The notes under the pieces: model-generated
The model's input: only the letters and a program-made list of their open reading frames with translations
Told to the model about the DNA's origin: nothing
Databases searched by the model: none
Position numbers and translations under genes: made by a program
Source of the DNA: Acidobacteriota bacterium
Lineage (GTDB): Bacteria; Acidobacteriota; Terriglobia; UBA7540
Reading direction: 5' to 3'
NCBI GenBank assembly: GCA_021787735.1
Contig: JAJYLL010000030.1
Span: 1-44,477, forward strand
DNA: 44,477 bases
Shown here: positions 8,316 through 16,467 of the stretch, one piece after another
Position numbering within the stretch: the first letter of the stretch is position 1
Layout: every line of letters starts with the position of its first letter

Positions 8316-11300
8316 CTAGAGCGTTTCTTTGGGCGCGTAACCGATCGTGACTGCGGGCACCTTTGCCTGCCGCAAGAGCGAATTCAATTTAGGCAGATCC
8401 CTCGTTTTGATTTCACGCCATACACCCAGAGTTGATTGTGTGACCTGCTGCTTCTGGTGGAATGCCTTCATCGCATCGGGTGTTGGAGCAGCGTCGGCGC
8501 TTTCCACAACATATTCGAGTTGGCCCAGCGAACTATCGAGATAACGAAGGCTGGTGAAGTCATTGGACGGACCGAACTCGCCGGAAAAGTCAGGCGAGGA
8601 TGAATGCCCCGCGCCAAGCACGCGAATCAGCTTGCGCTGAAGGGCTTCAATTCTGGCGCCGAGCTCATGCTGACCCTTGGTCTTGGGCAGAAGCAATTGC
8701 AATTGTTTCTGGAGATGGGTTGCTTCTGCGAGCGCCCCTGAGACTTCCTGCCGCGCGGCTACGATCTTCTGGTCTGTTTCGAATTGGAGTTCCAGATCAG
8801 CTTGCGACACCTTGACGTTCGGGTCCATCTTGACGGCTAGAGGTTGTGTATACGTCCTGCCGTTTACGATGAGTTTCACTGTGTATGTTCCCGGCAGAGC
8901 CCACGCCCCGGATTTTGTCCAAGTGTCAAAACCAGAGGGCGACTTGGGCGACGGATAAAGCAGGTCCCAGACAAAGCGGTGCATGCCGGGCTCATCCGAG
9001 AGCGGCCGCCGGACTTTTACCCATCGTTCTGCGACCGTCAGCTTCGCAGGGTTTAGTTTTGGCGGTTTCTCGGCGCTCGAGAAGCGAGTCACCACCTTGC
9101 CGGCGCTTTCGAGAATCTCAAGGATGACGGGTTGCTCCGGTTTTGTCTTCAAGTAGTAATCGAGGATGGAGCCGTCGGGCGGATTCTGGCCCGCGGGTTC
9201 TTCGGGAGGAAGAGGTGTTCCTTCGTCGGTTGAACCAAAGCGCGCGCGGTATGCAGTGGCGGGCTGGAACAGCCACGCGTCGGAGGCAGCAACTTTGGAG
9301 TCCATCTGGCGAAGTGGCGTCAGATCATCCAGGATCCAGATTGAACGGCCGTGCGTGCCGGCGATGAGGTCGTCTCCGTGGACGATCAGGTCGCGCACTG
9401 AAGCGGTTGGCAGGTTCAGTTGCAAGGACTGCCAATGAGTCCCGTCGTCGAAGGACACGAATACTCCGGTTTCAGTCCCCGCATAGAGCAAACCGTTGCG
9501 CGCGGGATCTTCCCGAACAACTCGGACAAAGCTGCCAGGTGGAATGCCCTGACTGATATCTTGCCAGGTCTTGCCGCCATCTTGGGTTCGGTAGATGTAG
9601 GGCCTGAAGTCATCGAGGCGGTGGCGGTCAACAGCGGCGTACGCGGTATTGGGGTCAAAATGCGAGGCCTCCAGCATGCTGACTTTGCTCCACGGTGTAA
9701 GGGCCGGAGGCGTGACGTTTTGCCAGGTACTGCCGACGTTATGGGTAACTTGAATCTGGCCGTCATCCGTTCCGATCCATACCTCGCCCTTTTGTACCGC
9801 TGAAGGCGCAATGGTGTAGATGACTCCGCGGCGCCCATTGCCCGTAAAGTCGTTTGCCGTGATGGGGTCAAGGTTTGGCGGGACGCCGGGGTTCTTCCTC
9901 GTAAGGTCAGGACTGACGATCTGCCAGGTCTGGCCGCCATCATGAGTTTCAAAGAGGTACTGTGTACCAAAATAGAGCAGTTTTGGATCGCTTGGCGAAA
10001 AGACCAGTGGCAGAGTCCACGTTGAGCGATACACCCCCGGATGGGCCAAGGTTGGGGTCACATCCTGGTTTTGATGGGTGACCAAGTTATATTTCGTAAC
10101 ACCGGTACCGAACGAACCCCCAAAGACGATGTTGGGATGGAGTGGATCAGGTGCGATGTATTCGCTTTCACCGCCTGCTTCGATGGGCCGCCAGGAAAAC
10201 ATGTTGATCCCTCGATACGGGCTGCGGCTGAGAATCGCTAAGGAACCGGAATCCTGTTGAGAGCCATAAATCCAGTAGGGAAAGCGGTTATCTGTAATAA
10301 TGTGATAGAGTTGCGCGGTGGGTTGGTTATACCACGATGACCAGGTTTGACCACCATTGACGGTGATGACAACGCCCTGATCGCTTGCGGTGATCATGCG
10401 GTTTGAGTCCCTCGGGTCGATCCAAAGGCTGTGATAGTCATCCCCGCCGGGGGCAGACTTAAGAACAGCAAAAGTCCTGCCGCCGTCGCGTGACCGGTAA
10501 AGTCCAGTGTTGGAGATGTATACGGTGTCATCGTCACGCGGGCCCACCGTTACGCCGCCAAAATACCAGCCGCGGCCCCAGAGGCGGTGTTGGCCGTTGA
10601 TGAGCTTCCATGTCCGGCCGGCGTCGTCAGAGCGGTAAAGCCCGCCTTTTTCTGCATCTGCAAGCAGATAAATGCGATTCGGATTACTCTCAGCAACTGC
10701 GATCCCTATGCGGCCCAGACCTTTCGACGGCAATCCATTGCCCGAGAGGTGTTTCCAGGTATTTCCACCATCAGTCGATTTGTAAAGCCCACTGCCCGGT
10801 CCGTTTGAAGGAGGATAGACGTTCCATGGTGGCCGCCGTGTTTGCCAGAGAGCCGCGTAAAGAACGCTTGGGTTCCGGGGATTGAAAGCAAGGTCGATGG
10901 CGCCTGTATCGGCGTTCTTGTACAACACTTTCTTCCAGGTCTTGCCTCCGTCGATAGAACGAAAGACTCCGCGCTCGGTGTTAGGGCCATAGGCGTGGCC
11001 GAGTGCTGCCACAAAAACAACATTCGGGTTGTGGGGATCGACAAGCACACGCCCGATCTGCTGGGTGTCGTCGAGGCCGATGTGCTGCCAGGTCCGTCCT
11101 CCATCCGTGGATTTGTAGACACCGTTTCCGTATGAGATGTCGGACCGCATATCTGCCTCGCCCGAGCCGACGTAAATGATCTGGGGGTTCGAGGGAGCAA
11201 CTGCGATGGCTCCGATGGAAGCGATGGGTTCGTGATCAAAGATGGGGGTCCATGTCAGACCTGCGTCATCGGTTTTCCAGACCCCGCCGTCCACGGCGCC

Positions 11301-11510
11301 GAAATAGAAGACGTTGGGATTCCCTGGCACTCCGCATGCCGTCAGCGCCCTGCCTCCACGGAAGGGGCCTATCAACCTCCAGCGCATGCCTGAGTAAAGG
11401 GTGGGGGCATATTGCTGTGCGGTCAGAGGCACGGGTTGGAACCACCCGGCGCCAAGAAGCCAGGCGAACAGGATAAGAGAGCCTGAAAGCAGATGACGGA
11501 TACGTGACAC
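8316..11510 (-). CDS. Large secreted BNR-repeat / sortilin-like (VPS10) beta-propeller protein
   Basis: 1064 residues, GTG start at 11510 with AGAGGAG about 10 bases upstream, and a signal peptide (residues 1-32, hydrophobic LILFAWLLGAGW). At least ten Asp-box motifs repeat through the first 750 residues: TDDAGLTW, STDGGRTW, SIDGGKTW, STDGGNTW, SDDAGRTW, SRDGGRTF, TVNGGQTW, THDGGQTW, TQDGGKTW, SFDDGTHW. These mark consecutive blades of a ten-bladed Sortilin/VPS10-type propeller. A C-terminal region (about 760-1064) lacks Asp-boxes and has a helical segment near 920-970. Such proteins are abundant in acidobacteria and are often annotated 'glycosyl hydrolase'. No catalytic residues can be named, so enzymatic activity is not established; a binding or scaffold role is equally possible. 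Confidence 0.82.
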   Translation of the reverse strand: MSRIRHLLSGSLILFAWLLGAGWFQPVPLTAQQYAPTLYSGMRWRLIGPFRGGRALTACGVPGNPNVFYFGAVDGGVWKTDDAGLTWTPIFDHEPIASIGAIAVAPSNPQIIYVGSGEADMRSDISYGNGVYKSTDGGRTWQHIGLDDTQQIGRVLVDPHNPNVVFVAALGHAYGPNTERGVFRSIDGGKTWKKVLYKNADTGAIDLAFNPRNPSVLYAALWQTRRPPWNVYPPSNGPGSGLYKSTDGGNTWKHLSGNGLPSKGLGRIGIAVAESNPNRIYLLADAEKGGLYRSDDAGRTWKLINGQHRLWGRGWYFGGVTVGPRDDDTVYISNTGLYRSRDGGRTFAVLKSAPGGDDYHSLWIDPRDSNRMITASDQGVVITVNGGQTWSSWYNQPTAQLYHIITDNRFPYWIYGSQQDSGSLAILSRSPYRGINMFSWRPIEAGGESEYIAPDPLHPNIVFGGSFGTGVTKYNLVTHQNQDVTPTLAHPGVYRSTWTLPLVFSPSDPKLLYFGTQYLFETHDGGQTWQIVSPDLTRKNPGVPPNLDPITANDFTGNGRRGVIYTIAPSAVQKGEVWIGTDDGQIQVTHNVGSTWQNVTPPALTPWSKVSMLEASHFDPNTAYAAVDRHRLDDFRPYIYRTQDGGKTWQDISQGIPPGSFVRVVREDPARNGLLYAGTETGVFVSFDDGTHWQSLQLNLPTASVRDLIVHGDDLIAGTHGRSIWILDDLTPLRQMDSKVAASDAWLFQPATAYRARFGSTDEGTPLPPEEPAGQNPPDGSILDYYLKTKPEQPVILEILESAGKVVTRFSSAEKPPKLNPAKLTVAERWVKVRRPLSDEPGMHRFVWDLLYPSPKSPSGFDTWTKSGAWALPGTYTVKLIVNGRTYTQPLAVKMDPNVKVSQADLELQFETDQKIVAARQEVSGALAEATHLQKQLQLLLPKTKGQHELGARIEALQRKLIRVLGAGHSSSPDFSGEFGPSNDFTSLRYLDSSLGQLEYVVESADAAPTPDAMKAFHQKQQVTQSTLGVWREIKTRDLPKLNSLLRQAKVPAVTIGYAPKETL

Positions 11511-12069
11511 AGTTCGGTGTCTCCTCTAGAGAAGTTCGCTGCCAAAGTCGGAACTCATAGTATATGTCTTCCGGTCGTGGCGTTCATGGCAAACGTTGCA
11601 ATTTCGGCTCGAAAAGCTCGATCGAGTCCACGCTTGAAGAGGCTACTCAGGAGTTGCGATGGGTCAAGGCGCAATTTCTCGGCACCGTGCTTCCCGTGCC
11701 AGCGATCCGCGCCGTAATTTACTTTCACGTGCAGCGGAAAGCACCGCCAACGTTTCGTCCCTGGACGCGGAACCGGAGCCGGCTGCCATCAGGCGGGCCA
11801 ATCGCTCACAGATGACGCGACACTGATGCCAAATCCTCGGTGTGACGCCTTGCTGGTGGGTCCCTTATAAGGCTAGACTATTCTTGGGGTTCCTCTCGGT
11901 CGGCCTCAGGAGCCCGGTGGAATGGTGCGGGAGTGACTTAGACCGGAAAATGAAGGTATAGGGTACGTGACCGCGCGACTGAAAGATTTCGCCCGCCCAC
12001 AAGCGAGTGCAGTGCCGCGTCATTATCCAGCCAAGCGGTTCCGTATTCGGTCTGAATTTCCGGGAAGAT
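11511..12069. other. Divergent intergenic region without clear genes
   Basis: The 559 bases lie between the minus-strand BNR gene and the plus-strand sensor gene. A plus-strand frame at 11564-11815 contains a plausible amphipathic stretch (STLEEATQELRWVKAQFLG), but the rest is basic and shows no family resemblance. A GTG-initiated extension of the sensor gene back to 12007 is open but has no ribosome binding site. No strong promoter was identified. Confidence 0.4.
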
Positions 12070-15000
12070 ATGACTAGGCGCGTTACGGAAAGCAAATCTG
12101 CCGGCTATCTCCTTGCCCTGGTAGGCATCGCGGGAGTCACGGTTCTCTGCGTGGTGTTCCGTCAGGACGTCAATGACGCCACCGTGTCTATGGCGCTGCT
12201 GCTGGCAATTCTTTTTATAGCGATTTTCTGGGGCAGCAAACCAGCGCTTGTGGCCTCGGTGGCCGGCTTGTTTTCCCTTCATTACTTTTTCCTGGCTCCT
12301 ATAGGCTTTTCGTCAATTGAAGATGCTGAACACGTCATTGCGCTCACGACGTTTCTGGTAACGGCGGTGAGTGTGGGGCAGCTTTCCGCAAGGTCAAAGC
12401 AGCGTGCAGCCGAGGCGGAGGCTGAGAGGAAAGAAGCGCGGCGTGCGAATGCCTACAACCGAAGCCTGGTGGAGGCTTCTATCGATCCGCTGGTGATGAT
12501 CGGACGAGACGGAAAGATCACGGACGTCAACCCTGCCACTGAGCAGATCACCGGCCTCTCCAGGCCGGAGCTTATCGGCACGGATTTTTCTGAGTATTGC
12601 ACTGATCAAGCTGCGGCACGGGCCGGGTTTCAAAAGGCGTTCAATGAAGGACGTGTCCGTGACCTGGCGCTTGAAATTCGCGACCGGGAAGGCCACGTGA
12701 CGCCGGTACTGTATAACGCATCGGTTTTTCGTGACGAGGCTGGTGAGGTGGTGGGCGTATTTGCGGCGGCCCGAGACATCGCGGAAAGGAAGAAAGCGGA
12801 AGCGGCTTTGCGCGAAAGCGAAGCCGATTTGCGAAAGGCGCAGGGTATTGCCCACGTTGGAAGCTGGCGCCTGGATATTTCCACCAACCAGTTTACCTGC
12901 TCAGAAGAGGTCTACCGTATCTTTGGCCTTCGCAAAGGTGCTTCTCCCACCTACGCAGATTTCCTGGGCATCATTCATCCCGAAGACAGAGATATGGTGA
13001 AGAACGCCTGGAACGCTGCGCTCAAAGGCGTTCCGTACAACGTTGAGCACCGCATTGTGGTAGGGGACCGGATGAAGTGGGTACGGGAAAGGGCGACAGT
13101 AGAGTTTGACGACAAGAATCGGGCAGCCCGGGGAATCGGGACGGTCCAGGAGGTGACGGAACGCCGGCTGGCGGAAGACCGCCTGAGGAAATCAGCGGAC
13201 GAAATCCACGACCTGTATAACAACGCTCCTTGCGGATATCACTCCATCGATCAGGATGGAACCATTGTCCGGATGAATTACACCGAGCTTGCCTGGCTCG
13301 GCTATTCGAGTACGGAGGTTATTGGACGAAAAAAGCTTTCAGACCTCCTCACACCGGAAGGTGATAGAAAACTTAAGGAAATATTTGCAAAGCTCAAGGC
13401 TGAAGGGGTCATGCAGAACCTTGAGATTGAAATGGTGCGGAAGGACGGCACGGTCTTTCCTGTGCTTCTCAACGCCACTACGGTCCGGGACGATGCCGGA
13501 AATTTCGTGATGAGCCGCAGCACGGCTTATGACATCACAGCCCGGCGGAAGGCGGAAGACCAGGTGCGACGGCTTGCCCAACTCCAGACCGTCGTTGCAG
13601 GGCTCGGGGCCTATGCCCTGAGGGGAACCGCGTTGGATAAGGTGATGGAAGAGGTTGGAACTCAGGTTGCGCGGGCACTAAACACTGAGTATTGCCAGGT
13701 GCTGGAACTGATGCTGAATCAGGAGACCAGCCTGTTGGTATCCGGCTTCGGTTGGAAGCCCGGATATGTGGGCAAAGCGATTCTGGGAGGTGGTAAGAAA
13801 TCGCAGGCCGGCTATACGCTGCTTTCGAGCGAACCTGTCGTTGTTGAAGACCTGGTGACGGAGAAACGCTTCACTGCGGCTCAGATGATGTTGGAACACG
13901 GTGTGGTGAGCGGAGTTAGCGTGGTGATTCCCACAAAGGAGGGACCCTACGGTGTGCTCGGAGCACACACTTCCACCCGGCGGACATTCACCAGGGACGA
14001 AGTAAGTTTTTTGCAGGCGGTATCGAATGTTCTGGGTTCTGCCATCGAACGCCACCGGGCGGAAGCGCGGTTGCTGAGAATCAACCGGGCCAATCGTGCC
14101 CTGAGCCGCTGCAACGAGGCCATGGTGCGGGCCACGGATGAGTTGAAGTTCCTCCAGCAGATTTGCGACCTGATCGTCGAAGAAGGGGGGTATCGGCTCT
14201 GCTGGGTAGGGCGCGCTGAAAACGACGAAGCAAAGTCTGTTTTGCCGTTGGCACAGGCAGGTTTTGAAGAAGGGTACATGGATAAACTGTCCATCACCTG
14301 GCGGGACACCGAGCGGGGCCGGGGGCCCACCGGCACGAGCATTCGTGCCTGCCAGACCGTCTGCGTAAGGAACATTGCATCTGACCCGATCATGGCTCCT
14401 TGGCGCGAGGAGGCCCTGAAACGCGGGTACAACTCATGCATCTCGATTCCGTTGCTGGTGGACTCGGATGTTTTTGGGGCCATCAATATTTATGCTCCGG
14501 AGCCGGATGCCTTTGGCGCAGAGGAAGTAAATCTCTTGTCTGAACTTGCCAACGATCTTGCGTTCGGCATCACAACGCTACGGACCCGTGCGGAGCGCGA
14601 AAGAGCAGAGGAGGGAATCCGCAAGTTGAACGCAGAACTTGAGCAGCGCGTCATTGAACGGACCGCTGAGCTACAGGCGGCAAATCTTCTTAAGGATGAG
14701 CACCTTGCGCGGGAACGCGAGGTGACGGCAGAACTTGAGCGTGCTCACGAGAGGGAAGCTGACCTCGGATACAAAATACAGAGAACTCTGTTGCTGGACC
14801 AGCCACCGGTTGATGTGCCCGGTTTGCGTGTGGCTGCACTGACAATACCTTCGCAACGGATCGACGGCGATTTCTACATCTTTTTCAGACATCGGGATCA
14901 GTGCCTGGACGTTATCGTAGGTGACGTAATGGGCAAGGGAATCCCCGCTGCATTGGTGGGAGCAGCCACAAAAAGCTATTTCCTTAAAGCACTCAGCCAC

Positions 15001-15933
15001 CTGAATGCTTTCTCCAGGAACGGCAAGCTTCCTGAACCTAAAGAGATCGTGATGCTGTCCCACGCCGAAGTGGTCCGGCAACTCATTGACCTGGAGAGTT
15101 TTGTTACGTTGAGTTATGCGCGCCTGGACGTACACAACCGGCTGCTTGACCTGGTCGATTGCGGGCACACCGGCATTGTGCATGTCCATGGCAGCACTGG
15201 CGCTTGCGATGTATTGCATGGAGACAATCTCCCTTTGGGGGTGCGCGAGGGTGAAATTTACGAGCAGATCTCCGTGCCCTTCCGACCGGGAGACCTCTTT
15301 TTCTTTTATTCTGATGGGATTACAGAAGCGCGGAATGCAGCAGGAGAACTTTTTGGCACCGAACGTCTGATGGAGCAGATCCGGGCGAACAGCCAACTTG
15401 ACCCAAACGCCTTTATCGAGGCCATTCGAAGCACGGTTTTTGAGTTTTCCGGTTCTGAACGCCTGACGGATGATTTGACCAGCGTGGTGGTTAAAGTCGA
15501 GAGCCTCGAAACGCCGGTTGCGCGGTCCGAAGTTGAAATCTTAAGCGATCTCAAGTATCTTTGCGTGTCCCGGGATTTTGTCAGGGAGTTCTGTCGCAGC
15601 CTGCCCGGGCCGGCCCTCCGCGCTGAAAGTATCAGCGAGCTTGAGTTGGCGGTAAATGAGGCCGCCTGTAACATAATGAAACACGCGTACCATGGCCGGA
15701 GGGACCGGTGGATTTACATGGAAGGTGAAGCATTTGGGAGCCACGTGGTGATCCGATTGTATCATTTGGGAGATCCGTTTGATCCTTCGTTACTGGCACC
15801 TCCGGTGATGGATGGGTCGCGGGAGTCCGGCTTTGGCACCTACATTATTTCCAAGAGCACCGATGACGTGAGATACTATCGCGACGAGCGTGGAATGAAT
15901 TGCATTAGTTTGGTCAAAAGGCGTAACTTATAG
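12070..15933 (+). CDS. Multidomain sensor: DUF4118 membrane domain, 3 PAS, 2 GAF, SpoIIE/PP2C phosphatase, RsbW-like kinase
   Basis: 1287 residues from the ATG at 12070. In order: a KdpD-like DUF4118 membrane domain (about 11-108), PAS domains at about 130-243, 250-370 and 377-497, and GAF domains at about 505-660 and 690-840. A coiled coil (840-900) leads to a PP2C/SpoIIE phosphatase (910-1145) with metal aspartates in GDF (Asp933), GDVMGKG (Asp952), SDG (Asp1082) and DD (1134-1135). The last domain (1155-1285) is a GHKL/HATPase of the RsbW/SpoIIAB type, with N-box ELAVNEAACN and a G-box ESGFGTYII. Known RsbU and RsbW proteins respectively dephosphorylate and phosphorylate an STAS anti-anti-sigma protein; here both are fused. 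The STAS gene follows 21 bp downstream. An alternative GTG start at 12007 is less likely. Confidence 0.9.
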   Translation: MTRRVTESKSAGYLLALVGIAGVTVLCVVFRQDVNDATVSMALLLAILFIAIFWGSKPALVASVAGLFSLHYFFLAPIGFSSIEDAEHVIALTTFLVTAVSVGQLSARSKQRAAEAEAERKEARRANAYNRSLVEASIDPLVMIGRDGKITDVNPATEQITGLSRPELIGTDFSEYCTDQAAARAGFQKAFNEGRVRDLALEIRDREGHVTPVLYNASVFRDEAGEVVGVFAAARDIAERKKAEAALRESEADLRKAQGIAHVGSWRLDISTNQFTCSEEVYRIFGLRKGASPTYADFLGIIHPEDRDMVKNAWNAALKGVPYNVEHRIVVGDRMKWVRERATVEFDDKNRAARGIGTVQEVTERRLAEDRLRKSADEIHDLYNNAPCGYHSIDQDGTIVRMNYTELAWLGYSSTEVIGRKKLSDLLTPEGDRKLKEIFAKLKAEGVMQNLEIEMVRKDGTVFPVLLNATTVRDDAGNFVMSRSTAYDITARRKAEDQVRRLAQLQTVVAGLGAYALRGTALDKVMEEVGTQVARALNTEYCQVLELMLNQETSLLVSGFGWKPGYVGKAILGGGKKSQAGYTLLSSEPVVVEDLVTEKRFTAAQMMLEHGVVSGVSVVIPTKEGPYGVLGAHTSTRRTFTRDEVSFLQAVSNVLGSAIERHRAEARLLRINRANRALSRCNEAMVRATDELKFLQQICDLIVEEGGYRLCWVGRAENDEAKSVLPLAQAGFEEGYMDKLSITWRDTERGRGPTGTSIRACQTVCVRNIASDPIMAPWREEALKRGYNSCISIPLLVDSDVFGAINIYAPEPDAFGAEEVNLLSELANDLAFGITTLRTRAERERAEEGIRKLNAELEQRVIERTAELQAANLLKDEHLAREREVTAELERAHEREADLGYKIQRTLLLDQPPVDVPGLRVAALTIPSQRIDGDFYIFFRHRDQCLDVIVGDVMGKGIPAALVGAATKSYFLKALSHLNAFSRNGKLPEPKEIVMLSHAEVVRQLIDLESFVTLSYARLDVHNRLLDLVDCGHTGIVHVHGSTGACDVLHGDNLPLGVREGEIYEQISVPFRPGDLFFFYSDGITEARNAAGELFGTERLMEQIRANSQLDPNAFIEAIRSTVFEFSGSERLTDDLTSVVVKVESLETPVARSEVEILSDLKYLCVSRDFVREFCRSLPGPALRAESISELELAVNEAACNIMKHAYHGRRDRWIYMEGEAFGSHVVIRLYHLGDPFDPSLLAPPVMDGSRESGFGTYIISKSTDDVRYYRDERGMNCISLVKRRNL

Positions 15934-15954
15934 CAGGGAGGGAGATTCGATCCA

Positions 15955-16293
15955 ATGGAAGTCGCTGTTGATTTGATTGGTGAAGTGGGCGTTGCGGAAG
16001 TTCCAGTAGATGAATTGGACGCCAGCAATGCGCCGGAGTTCAAACGTGACATCGCGCCTGTGGTGGAGAACAACACCAAACTTGTCCTCGACATGAGCCG
16101 GTTGCACTTTGTGGACAGTTCCGGCCTGGGCGCGATTCTCTCCTGCCTGCGGCAACTGAGCGCGAAAGGCGGGGACCTGAAGCTGTGTTGCATGTCAAAG
16201 CAGGTACGGGCGGCCTTTGAACTTGTCCGCATGCACCGGATTTTTGATATTTATGCCACCAGGGATGAAGCCGTTCGCGCCTTTGAGTCCTGA
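15955..16293 (+). CDS. STAS-domain anti-anti-sigma factor (SpoIIAA/RsbV-like)
   Basis: 112 residues, the normal single-domain length, with ATG preceded by GGGAGGGAG. The diagnostic loop DMSRLHFVDSSGLGAILS (about 46-63) contains the conserved serine pair (Ser55/Ser56), one of which is phosphorylated by the partner kinase in the family. In its dephosphorylated form such a protein binds an RsbW-like anti-sigma factor and frees the sigma factor. It lies 21 bp after the bifunctional sensor gene, on the same strand, and is almost certainly its substrate and co-transcribed. No sigma factor gene is in the window, so the output is unknown. Glycogen phosphorylase begins 174 bp downstream. Confidence 0.93.
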   Translation: MEVAVDLIGEVGVAEVPVDELDASNAPEFKRDIAPVVENNTKLVLDMSRLHFVDSSGLGAILSCLRQLSAKGGDLKLCCMSKQVRAAFELVRMHRIFDIYATRDEAVRAFES

Positions 16294-16467
16294 CGTTGTG
16301 CTTGTTCGACGAAGGACCGCAAAGATGTCCATTCCTTTTCCGGGACGATGGCTCCCGGCAGGACCTGTATACTCTTCCGGTTGGAGAAGGGACCCTCAAA
16401 TCCTCTTGATGACACGCGTATCGCCAATCTAATGCTAGTCAAGCTGTCTTTCTTCCGTTAAGGTAGG